Shown: positions 11,326 to 22,328 of the stretch, piece by piece
Layout of the letters: each line of letters starts with the position of its first letter
Position numbering within the stretch: the stretch's first letter is position 1
Assembly (NCBI GenBank): GCA_030762935.1
Contig: CM060899.1
Span: 11,509,001 to 11,573,000 of the forward strand
Length of the DNA: 64,000 nucleotides
DNA from: Hymenopus coronatus
Taxonomy: Eukaryota > Arthropoda > Insecta > Mantodea > Hymenopodidae
Direction of reading: 5' to 3'
Notes under the pieces: model-generated
What the model was told of the DNA's origin: nothing
Databases searched by the model: none
Seen by the model: only the letters and a program-made list of their open reading frames with translations
Position numbers and translations under genes: made by a program

Positions 11326-11652
11326 ACTTTGTATGGTTTTGAGTTTTAAAAGTTATGTTACTTTCCATGCTGAAGCTTTCAAAACATCAGTTTTTTGTGG
11401 AAGGCATCTTAAGGGAATTTTGAGGTGACCGTTCTAACCTTTCTCCAATTTTATCTAATTTATGCCCCATAAGCACACACCTGTTTACCTTTATTTTTCT
11501 AGCGCAAGTTGATCCCGTCTCTGAATATATTTACAAGCAAATGAATGGCCTCTCTACTCGGAACAAGCACACCAGGAAATTTAGTTTCAAATTACCTTAC
11601 AACTTCCCTGTAAGATGTGTGTAAGCACATACATATCATAAACACTCTTTGT
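11326..11652. other. no recognisable feature
   Basis: Nothing identified by reading. Confidence 0.4.
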
Positions 11653-12025
11653 GGTGATAATTTTAATTGTTTTATCACAGAAACTGTGTGTAAGACAGGA
11701 GTTGGATAGGTAGAGTCAGCCTGAAAAGTTCAATCCCATAATAGTTGGCCATTTAAAGTACGTGACAACTGTAAGTCGCCATTGAGGTTGTCATCTCAAA
11801 ATAATTTGAGATCACCTTGTGGTTTACCGGGAAACATACAAGTCAGTTGAGAAATTCAATGCTATACACGTTGCCATGGTAGCTCATAGGTAGAGCAATT
11901 GGCTAGAGACTGGGAGATCCATGGTTCAAATCCCAGCTATGGCATTGAATTTTTCAGTCTGTCTCTACCTATCCAACTCCTGTCCTACATATGGCTTGTG
12001 TGAAAAAAAAAAACAATTAAATTAA
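11653..12025 (+). mobile_element. fold-back element with tRNA-like core (FB), copy 1
   Basis: A left arm (about 11653-11740, GACAGGAGTTGGATAGGTAG) is the inverse of a right arm (about 11955-12025, CTACCTATCCAACTCCTGTC). Between them is a tRNA-like block at 11871-11945 with A-box-like GGTAGCTCATAGGTAGAG and B-box-like GGTTCAAATCCC. Its first and last seven bases (GCCATGG, CTATGGC) can pair as an acceptor stem. Nine such cores occur in the window, several in tandem or inverted. Confidence 0.75.
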
Positions 12026-12027
12026 TA

Positions 12028-12300
12028 CCAATGACCATAATAGTTGGCTATACCATGAATCCTGGGATCTAGAGTACTCATGGCATTGTAAGTCACCATT
12101 CGGATTGTAATCTCAAAATAGTTTGAGATTACCTTGTGGTTTACCAGGAAACATGTGAGTCAGTTGAGAAATTCAATGCTATGCCGGCATGTTGCCATGG
12201 TAGCTCAGTGGAAGAGCAACCGGCTATAGACTGGGAGACCCGTGGTTCAAATCCCAGCTATGGCATTAAATTTTTCAGTCTGTCTCTGCCTATTAGTTAA
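12028..12300 (+). mobile_element. FB tRNA-like element, copy 2 (tandem)
   Basis: Begins CCATAATAGTTGGCTATACC and repeats the layout of copy 1: GTAAGTC.CCATT, the near-palindrome ATCTCAAAATAGTTTGAGAT, then a tRNA-like core at about 12193-12266 and the CAGTCTGTCTCTGCC tail. The right arm is cut short. Confidence 0.75.
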
Positions 12301-12369
12301 TGGTGTTTTAGGGCCAAATAGTGTGAATAACTTATATTAAAAAGTTAAAAGAAAGCACATTTTTTGGTG

Positions 12370-12990
12370 TAGGGTTTGATGCTTCCAACAAAAGGAATCA
12401 AAAGTGTTTCCTATTGTGTGAGATATTTTGATGAAGAAGCAGGTTTGTCATAGAATTCTCAATTTTCATGAGGACTCTGATGAATTTGCATGTGCAACGT
12501 CTGGGCAGATTTTGGATAGAATTCCTAAATTAGATTTGAATTTGTCTAAGGTTTTAAGTTTTACTACGGACAATACTAATAGAAACTTTGTGAAGAAACA
12601 TTTTGTTTATGTTAATTTAAAAAAAGAAAATCCTTGTATTATAAGATCAAACTGCAGTACACATATAATTCATAATTGCTACAAATCTGGTATGAATGCT
12701 GTGTCTGTAGATATTGAAATGTTAATAATTAAGCTTTACAATTATTTCTCAAATTCTGCTAAAAGGATAGCTCAACTTAAAGAGTTCTTTCAGTTTGTTG
12801 ATGTGAAATGCAGCACACTGTTGAGGCATGTACCAATAAGATGGTTAAGCCTAAAGCCTGCCATAGAGAGACTGCTGACAAATCTTCCTGGTGTTGTACC
12901 ATACTTTTCTAGTATTGACGATTGTCCCTGCTTCATTAGAAGTAACCTTTTGGGTGCTTCTGGTTTATATAAACAAATCATATTGGTAGA
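12370..12990 (+). pseudogene. hAT-type transposase, N-terminal/central part
   Basis: A 203-codon open frame (12428-13039) plus upstream pieces in another frame (GFDASNKRNQKCF). The frame contains VLSFTTDNTNRNF, IIRSNCSTHIIHNCYKSGM and KEFFQFVDVKCSTLLRHV followed by RWLSLKPAIERLL. These correspond to the hAT blocks around the catalytic Asp (TTDN) and the C-A-H and RWLS motifs of the SCAND3/ZMYM-like hAT group. Coding stops at about 12990, where a PER copy begins. The C-terminal part appears some 5.4 kb downstream (18360-18960). Confidence 0.8.
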
Positions 12991-13004
12991 ATTGTATCTT
13001 AATT

Positions 13005-13138
13005 ACTTTCTCTATACGAATTATGTACATAGTGTATAGAAAAGGTATTGCATTGCACCCAAAAATTTGATACCGAGATTTCACAGGATATACATGTTTT
13101 GAGACTCCCTGAATATAAAAAAGGCATTTTTAGAAAAA

Positions 13139-13169
<31 letters not shown>

Positions 13170-13850
13170 CTGTGGGCAGCATAGCTCAAAAAAGAAAAGA
13201 CTGTTAAAGCCCAAACTTGGTATTTAAGTTTGCTATCTTCCAAGGATGCGACACAATTTTAAAAAAATCCCCCTACCCCAAACTACCCTTTACATGGAAA
13301 AAATTTTGATTTTCTTAAAAATGCCTCTAACAATTTTGATTAAAATATTGTATATTAAAGATACTTACCTGACAAATAGAATGTATATCTTGAATATTCT
13401 GGGAATAGCCCCTGAAGACTACTGCATTCTGGATGAATTTTACGGAATTTTGCATAACTGCTAAACTGTAAGAGATGGGGGGAAACTTACTGCACAGAAA
13501 ATGTAGCTCACGATAAAACACACAATTTATGTCATATACATTTTTTTCGTGGAGTTGATCATTTTTAAGATATTCCTGGTTTTTCGTTTTAGCTTTGAAA
13601 AACTTACACCTTTCTCATACAGGAATTTCTTAACTCCTGTCCATACAAACAAAGGAACATCAGTTACATAGCAACCAGCTTTTGGCTATCATTTTAACCA
13701 ATGGAACTCCCTCATTTCGCTTCTATTTACAAGGAAGCAAGTAATAAGACTATTTCTGCTAATTAGCATGAAGTAAATAGAAGCATAAGCTTTTTAACTA
13801 CGATTTGTTGCAGAGCTGTAGAGAAAGTCCTGTGAATGGAACACATCAGA
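13005..13850 (+). mobile_element. PER repeat copy, near full length
   Basis: Runs from ACTTTCTCTATACG through the palindrome end, a (TG)n tract at 13141-13170 and AATTACTAC-type body to GTCCTGTGAATGGAACACAT then CAGA plus eight T. 846 bp, one of the least degraded copies. It lies at the broken edge of the hAT coding region. Confidence 0.9.
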
Positions 13851-13883
13851 TTTTTTTTCTTTGTATTTGAGTGAGATGTTTCT

Positions 13884-14403
13884 TTGGAGAAGAAAGAAGT
13901 GCAGGAAAACATGACATCTCAATGTAAGAAGAAGGAGAAAGAAGAAATGAGTAAAAAAGTAATAGTGTATGGTGATTTGATAATAAAACCTGTAGTGATA
14001 AATAATCCTGATGTAAAAGTGAACGTTTATAGGGGAATGAGAGCTGAATACTTCCCAAACTTAATGGACGAAAAGTGAGGTTAAAACAGTGGTGAGCTAG
14101 TACCTCAGAAGAGGTCATGGCTGAGGTCTACAATGCAATAATTAGCCTTAGTATCAGCCTAAGGCAAAAATTGTTGTAAATAGTATAGCTTTAAGAAGGG
14201 ATGTTAGATATGGCTTTTTAAAAGCCATTAATGAGGGAATACACTGGGCTTGTGAAACACTGAAAGCAATATTTGTTGATACTAACAAGTTCTTAGATGA
14301 AAGTTGCCTTGGGAGGGATGGACTTCATTTAAATAGAAAAGGGTCATTTCTCTTAAGTCAAATGATAAATAATGTAATCAAGGTATGCATGAAATCGGGA
14401 AAC
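13884..14403 (+). pseudogene. non-LTR ORF1 remnant with SGNH-esterase-like domain
   Basis: An open piece at 13884-14078 reads KKVIVYGDLIIKPVVINNPD and VYRGMRAEYFPNL. After a frame change, the text at about 14175-14403 reads RRDVRYGFLKAINEG, FVDTNKFLDE and GRDGLHLNRKGSFLLSQMI. GDS-like plus D..HLN..G blocks are the hallmarks of the SGNH hydrolase domain in ORF1 of CR1-type elements. The usual GDS serine is replaced (GDL), so the copy would be catalytically dead. ORF2 of the same element follows after an inserted PER. Confidence 0.65.
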
Positions 14404-14543
14404 TAGTTTCAGGTACAGAGGGTGATAAATTGCACAATGTGTCAGTGAATATGTGTAATCGTAAATAGGGAAACAATTGCGCATCCATAACCTAAAATCT
14501 CTATTAGGTCTATACATCAGAATATACAGTACTTATCTAAAAA

Positions 14544-15399
14544 TCTGATGTGTACCATTCACATGATTTTCTCTATATCCCTGCAACAAATTATTCTTAA
14601 AAAGCTTATACTTCTATTAACTTCATACTAATCAGTAAAACATTAGCAGAAATAGCTATATTACTTGCTTCCTTGTAAGTAGAGGTAAAATAAGGGAGTA
14701 CCATAGGTTAAAGTATAATCAAAAGTTGGTTGCTATGTCACTGAAGCTCCTTTGTTTGTATGGACAGCAGTTGACAAATTCCTGTATGTGAAATGTAAAA
14801 GTTTTTCATAGCAGAAACCAAAAATAAGGAATGTCACAAAAACGACGAACTCCACGAAAAAAATGTATATAACATAAATTGTGTGTTTTAACGTGCTCTA
14901 CATTTTTTGTGTAGTAAGTTTTTGTCCATCTCTTACGGTTTAGCAGTTGTTCAAAATTTAGTAAAATTCATCCAGAATAAACTACTCTTCAGCGGCTATT
15001 CCCAGAAAATTCAAGATATACATTTTATTTGTCAGGTAAATATCTTTAATATACAACATTTTAATCAAAATCGTTTGAGCCATTTTTGAGAAAATCAAAA
15101 TTTTCGAAAAAAGTTCCATGTAAAGGGTAGTTGCGGGTGGGGGGATTTTTCTCAAAATCTTCGTGTCGCATCCCTGGAAGATACTAAACTTAAATGCCAA
15201 GTTTGGTATTTTACCTACTTTTCGTTTGAGTTATCGTGTTCACAGACACATGGACACACACACATGGACCTTTTTCCGAAAATTTTTATATAAAGGAGAC
15301 CCTAAAACATATATTTCCGGTGAAATCTTGGTATCGAATTTTTTGATGGAGTGCAATACATTCTCTATACACTATGTACATAGTGCCTATAGAGAGAGT
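14544..15399 (-). mobile_element. PER repeat copy, reversed, near full length
   Basis: Reads TCTGATGTGTACCATTCACATG at the left and ends with CTATACACTATGTACATAGTG.CTATAGAGAGAGT. 856 bp. It is inverted relative to the copy at 13005-13850 and separates ORF1 from ORF2 of a non-LTR element. Confidence 0.9.
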
Positions 15400-15404
15400 A
15401 ATAA

Positions 15405-18335
15405 AAAGGAATCCTTTGCAAGTTTCATTAATGAAGTAGATGCTGACATAGTTGTGATCTCAGAGCACGGTCTAAAGAGAACCAAGAATTTGTATGTAAA
15501 ATTGATAACTATTATTTTATTGATATATTTAGTAGAAAAGAACTTAAGGGTGGTGGAGTGGCATTACTGGCAAAAACTATACACAATGTTACTCCATTAG
15601 TAAAAATACAAGATAGTGGTATATGAGATAGTAGGGGCCCAAACCAAACTGAATAATGAAGAGGTTAAAGTTCTTGCTATTTATAGATCTCCACATGCTA
15701 AAGTAAATGAATTTATTGAATGTATGTATAGAGTATTAGGATATTGTTTAAAACATGTCTGTAAAATAATAATAATAATAATAATAATGGGTGACTTGAA
15801 TATATATGCTGATCATATGAATGGGGATTTTCTAAAGTTGCAGGATATGTTCTAGTCATTTAATTTAAAAAGTGTTAAGCTAGATGCTACAAGGGAGACT
15901 ATAAATTCAAATTCTGTAATTGATTATGTTGTTACCAATATAAAAGAAAGCCAATGTGTTGCTGGGAATATGGTCAATCACCTATCTGATCATTATGCTC
16001 AATTTTTAGATATAAATAACTGTACACCTAAGAAACCTGACCTATAACTGAAATTATAACCGTTAGAGAATTTACTGAGGCTAATATTTTAAAACTACAT
16101 ACTTGTTTGGTTAATGAAACATGGCAAGATTTGTATAGCATTAAAAATACAAATGAAAAATAGAATAAATTTTATGAAATTCTATATTGAGCTATGCTGC
16201 CCTATAGTAAACAAAATATGGGAATCTTCAAAAAAACATAAAGTAAGGATTTCAAGAGGGCTTTGAGGTTGAGGGAAAAAATAAAGGATTTATATCTACT
16301 TGCTAAATCAACAAAACTCGAGCACTACAATATCAAATACAAACAATTTAAAAAAGCATGTGAGGAGGAGTTGATAAACAATAAATCACAAAAGGTGATA
16401 GGAAAGCTTTCTGATACTAGTAACTATTCAAAAACAGCTTGGTCAATGATTAATAGTATGAGAGAAGAAAAGTTAAGGCAAGAAAATATTAATCTACTAA
16501 TTAATAACTGCATAGAAAATAATCCACTTCAGATATGCAATCGTTTTAATTTACTTTATAAATGTTGCTAGTAATCAAAATACCCTTGATGTTGCAGGTT
16601 TTATAACTAACAGAGGTATAGGAAATTCGCTTTATCCATATGATACTACGCCAGATGAAGTTATAAGATTAATTAATGGATTTAAAAATAACAATTTTAC
16701 TGGATGGGATGGAACTAGCTCTAGGTTGTTAAAAAGATGTAAACATGTTTTGAGCACCCCCTTGGTTCATCTGATAAATACATCACTAAACCTAGGAATT
16801 TTCCCAGATTGTTTAAAAATTAGTACTGTTATTCCGATACATGAAAAGGGAGACAAAAGTAACATGCAAAACTATAGACCTATAACCCTTACCTCGGTAA
16901 TAGCTAAGTTGTTTGAAAAAATACAATTGAAGGGAATTATTAATTTCTTTGAAAAAGATGATATTTTAAATGATTTTGAGCATGGCTTTCGGGCTAAAAG
17001 ATCAACCACCATGGCCCTAGACTTTACTCACAATAAGTAATCTAAATGAAAATAGAAAACTGTAAGCATATTTTTTGATCTATTTAAGGCGTTTGACTGT
17101 GTCCAACACGATACATTACTATCAATCTTAAAAAAGTGCGGTATTAGAAGGGTTACCAATAGATTAATTTGGTTGTATCTAAAAGGTTTTGTACAATACA
17201 CAGAAATATGTTTTAAACAAGGAAAAAAAGAACAAAATTTAAATCAAGTGCTGAAATAGTTAAATATGGTGTACCCCAAGGCTCAATACTTGGACCATTA
17301 TTATTTATTTTATATTTAAATGATATGTATTCGACACCTAATTGTAAAATTATAAGCTATGCAGATGACACCACTATTATATGTAAAGCAAACAATGATC
17401 TTGACTTGAAATCATTAGCCACCAATGAATCGCTAAAAATAAACATATTTTTTAAATCTCTCAACCTCACTAATAACCCTGACAAGACAAATATAATTAA
17501 ATTGGAGTTAAGCAAGAGGAAAAAAGATATATTTCATATTAACTTTGGAAATGTTGCAATACAGGAATCTGATTCTCACACATTTTTAGGAATGCAAGTA
17601 GATAAACTCATGTCCTGGACTAATCATATTGATGACCTATGTAAAAAAATAAGTAAAGGTTTGTATTTAATGAGGGAATTTACAAAACCTTGTAATGTTG
17701 AGGTTCTAAAATTTATGTACTATGGGTTAATTTATTCACATATCCAATATGGTATTAAATTATGTGGGGTTGTAATAAAATGCATATGCAAAGGGTTCTA
17801 GTGCTACAAAAGAAATGTATCAGAACTATGTTTAAAATGGGGAGTCGAGAATCGTGCAGGGAAGTTTTTAAAAGAGAAAAGATGTTTACTGTAGTATCTC
17901 TATACATATACAAAGTAATTTACTTAATTAAACAGAAAAAGCCAAAACTAAATAGTGAAATACATAACCATGCAAACTAGATGCAAACTTGACTTACATT
18001 ATACCAATGTAAAATCTGTAAATAAAGATCCCTATATAATAGGATTACACATGTATAATCGACTCCCTGCATATGTAAAAAATGAAAATGCTGTTAAATT
18101 TAAACAATGTCTTAAGACATATTTATGAACAATCCTGTGAATGTTATCAATGAATTTTTAAAATAATTTATTTAGACTATATTAATACTTTGTTAAACCA
18201 AACATCCTGCATATATTAATGTATTTTTATAATTTATGTAGACTAAGTTTATTTAATGCTAATTTTGTGTAATGTAAACTGATAATGCTAGATACTCGAA
18301 AAGAGTCTATAGGCTGCTAATAAATTACAATTACA
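15405..18335 (+). mobile_element. non-LTR retrotransposon ORF2 (endonuclease + reverse transcriptase), degraded
   Basis: Successive open pieces encode an APE-type endonuclease (INEVDADIVVISEHGL; VLAIYRSPH; MGDLNIYADH), a linker, and a reverse transcriptase with KISTVIPIHEKGD..NYRPI, FRAKRSTTMAL, FFDLFKAFDCV, YGVPQGSILGPLL and the catalytic YADDT at about 17358-17372. The C-terminal block FLGMQVDKLMSWTNHID to YGIKLCG follows. The 3' end near 18335 is AATAAATTACAATTACAA. At least five frame breaks (about 15600, 15855, 16571, 17040, 17260) make it inactive. An (ATA)n tract lies in frame just before GDLN. The architecture fits the CR1/jockey group. Confidence 0.88.
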
Positions 18336-18359
18336 AGGGTGTACTGAACTTAAAAAAAA

Positions 18360-19142
18360 AAATGAACTCGCAATATGTGAAGTATAGTGTGATGGAAAAA
18401 ATCCAATTACAGTTAGAGTCTAGAATAAATTGCCTCTTCTTTAGTTACAAGGTACAACAGTTGTTAGATATATTGGATGAACTGTATCCAGGTGAAAAAC
18501 AAAGAATGTAGGTCTATATATGAGGTGTGTCTAAACTACTTAAATAAGTGGTTTGATTTCAGTGATGACAACATTTTGTCCTCAAATATCCCTTGAAGAA
18601 AAACTTCAGAAGATCTCAAAACTAGCAGAGTCACTCAATGTTGTTGATCACATAGATGTAGATTGCATGTATTGAGAGATTACAATGGTGTCTCATTTGT
18701 TTTGTGAAGACTTGAAATCTTGCTATGGCAATATCGCAGAGATGGGTGTACATTATTGAGCAGATTAGTACATCAAAACTGTGCAGTGTTGTAATTTTGG
18801 TTAAATTTGCTCGAATTCCTTCACGCAGAGTTTTGTCTCTATTAAAAACATTTAATGGAGGGATGAGTGAAACAGGTGTACAGTGGACCTAATAAAAATG
18901 AGTAGTACACTTACCTCAACTGCAATGAAAGCTGCAGTACTTCCAGACAAGAAATTGTTGAAATAACAAATTTAATTTGTGTTATGTGTTTTAAAGCCTA
19001 ATACTAATCATAGTGTAATTATAATAATACAAGAACATGTAGGCAACCTGGTGTTCTGCCCCTATTTGGAAATAAAGATGGCTAAAATTTAAATGTCAAT
19101 ATGTGTTCATATTTCTCCTCCCTGAAATCTGGCCACCCTAGA
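18360..19142 (+). pseudogene. hAT-type transposase C-terminal part and terminal repeat
   Basis: Broken readings give EKIQLQLESRINCLFFSYKVQ, CLNYLNKWFDFSDDNILSSN, EEKLQKISKLAESLN and, further on, a VLVKFAR.IPS segment like the hAT dimerisation block. The piece ends with CTGAAATCTGGCCACCCTAG at 19122-19142, the inverse of a CTAGGGTGGCCAGAT-type hAT terminus. It continues the hAT relic of 12370-12990, from which it is separated by a non-LTR element and two PERs. Confidence 0.65.
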
Positions 19143-19232
19143 TTGAATACCCTTTGTATCGTTTGATTATCTTATTATTTTGCATGTTTAAGTATTGTTA
19201 TCTGACTATATAATTTTCACTTTTCCATTATT

Positions 19233-20049
19233 ACTTTCTCTACACATACTATGTATTGTGTTACACCCCAAAATTGGATACCGAGATTTCACCAGAAGTG
19301 TATGTTTTCAGGTTTCCTGAGTCCAAAGAAAGCATTTTTAGAAAAAAGGTCCATGTGTCTGTGGGCAGCATAGCCCTGAAACGAAAATTCTGTTAAATAC
19401 CAAACTTGGTATTTAAGTTGAATATCTTCTAAGGACGTGACACAAAGATTTTCAAGAAAATCCCCCCACCCCCAACTACCCTCATAGAGAATTTTTTGAA
19501 AATTTTGATTTTCTCAAAAACAGCTCTAACAAATTTAATTAAAAGACTGTATGTTAAAGATATTCACATCACAAATTAAAAGTATATTTTGAATTTCCTC
19601 TGAAGAAATCTTTAATCTGAATGAATTTTAATAAATGATAAACCATAAGAGATAAACAAAATCTTACTTAACAAACAATGGAGGGCTTGTTAAAACACAC
19701 AATTTATGATGTATACATTTTTTTCTTGGAGTAGGCTGTTTTTCAGATATTCCTTGTTGTTGATTTCAGTTTTAAAATACTTACAAACTTTTGTGATACA
19801 GGAGCTTGTCAACTCATGGTCAGGCAAAGAAATGAATTTCAATCCCATAGCAACCAAATTTTGAAACATTTGATTGTCAGTTTAGTCTAGTGTATTGCCT
19901 TATTTCCCTGCTGCTTATAAGGACTAAGTAATAAGACTGTTTCTGCTAATGTTTATCTCAATTAGCACCATGTGGCAAGAAGAATAAGCTTATTAACAAT
20001 AGTTTATTACAAAGCTGTAGAGAAAGTCATGTGAATGGAACATATCAGA
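19233..20049 (+). mobile_element. PER repeat copy
   Basis: Starts ACTTTCTCTACACATACTATG (palindrome partly deleted) and ends GTCATGTGAATGGAACATAT then CAGA. The ACCAAACTTGGTATTTAAG hairpin and the CCCCCCACCCCCAACTACCC block are present. It lacks an expanded microsatellite. Confidence 0.9.
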
Positions 20050-20146
20050 TTTTCTCTTTTGATGTAGTCTGCTGTAATACTACTTTATGTGTAGACTATA
20101 TGACAAATGAATGAATGAAGGTACGGACTATGGTTATCATTTACTG

Positions 20147-20974
20147 TAGAGATGGGCAAAACGATTCAACTTTGTAAGCACCGCTCAATAGTTCGCTCAC
20201 TTAAGTGAACTGGATCTTTTGAGCAGATCAGTGGTTCACTAACATGTTTTGAATAGTGAATAGTGGATACAGTGAAAACTTGAGAAGGAAAAATAAATAT
20301 ACCTACATTTAGAACCAATACAAATTTTTATTCTTAATACAAATTCACATAAAAATAAAAATTAAATTTTTAAAGAAAAATTACAATGTCAAATGCAAAT
20401 AATAATTGATAGAAAACATTACTTTATCAAATAAAATAAACAGTTAAATGATGTATGTCTGTGATCAAACTGTCTAGAAATTTTTTTGCATTAACATCAC
20501 ATAAAGTTAAACTAATTTGATACGTAAGTATGTAAAATTATTGTTTAATAACATCACTTTTTCACATGGAATAAAAATTTCAAAATCAAATTATTTTATG
20601 TGAAAAAATAACATTTAGACAAAACACAAATTATTAACAAATAATATTTTACTAATTATTGATCGTTAACATGCTCCATTTTCCTGTGCATATTTGACCT
20701 GCCTTAGAAAATATTCACTCATAAGAAACACTGTTACTGAATATAAATTAGGATAAGTAAATTTTCTCATTTCTCACCAATCACTGAGCATTACGATTGA
20801 AATATCTGACTTATTCCTGAGTGACACGTGATTGCCCATTCTAAACATTCCTGATTGAACCATGGTTCTTCAATCTTCCTGATCCTAGGATCTGCAGTTC
20901 ACTTTTGCCACTGACCTGCTAATTCAGCTGAACCGCTCAAAAGATCTGTTTCATTCCTGAGTGATCCATCTCTA
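20147..20974. mobile_element. hAT MITE with 8-bp TSD
   Basis: Begins TAGAGATGGGCAAAACG and ends CATCTCTA. Subterminal parts carry inverted GATCTTTTGAGC motifs. It is flanked by ATTTACTG (20139-20146) and ATTTAATG (20975-20982), an 8-bp duplication with one mismatch. 828 bp, no transposase. It ends about 50 bp before the first SDHA exon seen. Confidence 0.75.
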
Positions 20975-21033
20975 ATTTAATGGTACCAGTCAGATTATTA
21001 ATGAGTTGACATCTCTTTGTTCTATTTTTTCAG

Positions 21034-21352
21034 ATATCTCGTGATTACCCAGTTGTGGACCACACATTTGATGCAGTTGTTGTAGGTGCTGGAGGAGCAG
21101 GTTTGAGAGCAGCTTTTGGGCTTGTTGCAGAAGGATTTAAAACAGCAGTTATTACAAAACTATTTCCCACTCGTTCGCATACAGTAGCTGCGCAGGGTGG
21201 CATAAATGCAGCACTGGGAAACATGGAAGAGGACAACTGGCAGTGGCATATGTATGACACTGTGAAGGGATCTGATTGGTTAGGAGATCAGGATGCTATC
21301 CATTACATGACAAGAGAGGCTCCCAAGGCTGTAATAGAACTTGAGAATTATG
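21034..21352 (+). CDS. SDHA: SDHA internal exon (FAD-binding N-terminal part)
   Basis: This is the first coding exon visible of the succinate dehydrogenase flavoprotein subunit, which oxidises succinate to fumarate in the mitochondrial matrix and passes electrons through FAD to the iron-sulphur subunit. It encodes 106 residues plus one base of a Gly codon, numbered here from Ile1 ([10 protein letters not shown]). The dinucleotide-binding motif GAGGAG is at residues 18-23. The histidine that carries covalent FAD in this family is His49, in [10 protein letters not shown]. The exon follows a pyrimidine-rich tract and CAG at 21031-21033 and ends at a GTAAGT donor (21353). It opens in mid-reading-frame, so the start codon and mitochondrial presequence must be in an upstream exon, which I did not find. 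A GTG at 21055 is internal, not a start. Confidence 0.97.
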
Positions 21353-22328
21353 GTAAGTTGGTGTACTTTTCAAACCTTACGAGCTATGGTTCTTTGTCTA
21401 CCAGAAGTTGGTTAATTGACTGGTGCATAGCAAAGTGTGCATAATATTATGTGCCTTTGTCATTGTTGCTCTGGCTGCAGCAGTCGGTTTCTTGACAGCA
21501 AATGTAGCTCTTTCAGTTGTGATATAACGACTATAATTAAAGGTTACATAAGAGGAAGGTAGACAGAATAAAACATACTACTGATGAAATTGAACAATAA
21601 AATATATATTTCCAGATATTTATTTTCTCCAAAATATGATGGGCCTCAAATGGGATCCTTCCTCCCTACCACTGGGTACTAACCATTAGCAAACAAAAGG
21701 CAACCCTGTACTAGGGGCAAGAGTCAACGTAATAAAATCTCTTTCCTGAAGATACTGCTTGCAAGTTTAAAAATCACACCTCAATCAAGGGATCAGTAAG
21801 TGAAAGACTTGGCAGCAGCGAGGGTGGCTTCCAACTGCAAACCACATAAATCCAAACCTGAAAGTCAAGCCAACTTTGGAAGAAGAGTGGGACAGGGCCA
21901 TCAAATTCTGAAAAATAAACTTGTCAGGGGCACAAGTCTCCTAAGCAATTTACGCAGCAGTTTCATATTTACACAAAGCACAAAAGTATACTTGTTCTCT
22001 GAATTTCATTTAATGCACACTTTCTAAATATAGTGAACATTGACTTGCCTGCACAAAGGGAGATAAAGTGCTCTACTCCTTTGTTACATTTAGCTGCACT
22101 TCTGTGAAACAATGTGTATGGATTTGAGTTGTATGAAACCAAAATCACAAGTGATCTAGCAAGTTTTTCTACTGCTTATATACTGTTTTTCTTTGAATAT
22201 TGCACCATCACATCATTTGCTTATTTTAAGTTGGTAAGTGGGAGGATCACATGAGAATATCTTGTGACACCATTGTTACATAATCATGTGATACAGAATT
22301 ACAATACAAAATACCCTTGTTCTAAATA
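21353..22328. other. SDHA intron, unique-looking part
   Basis: This is the first ~1 kb of the 9.3-kb intron between the first two exons seen. I see no coding similarity and no repeat family shared with the rest of the window. A short open frame near 21800-22027 has no recognisable domain. Confidence 0.5.

Noticed and set aside
1..21033. First SDHA exon (mitochondrial presequence)
   Set aside because: I looked for a Met-initiated, Arg/Ser-rich short exon ending in a donor of matching phase, but nothing stood out from AT-rich repeats. Presequences are too poorly conserved to call by eye.
21055..21444. Start of SDHA at GTG 21055 and end at 21444
   Set aside because: The exon is entered from an acceptor at 21033 in frame and leaves at the donor 21353; bases beyond it are intron. 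SDHA needs an upstream presequence exon.
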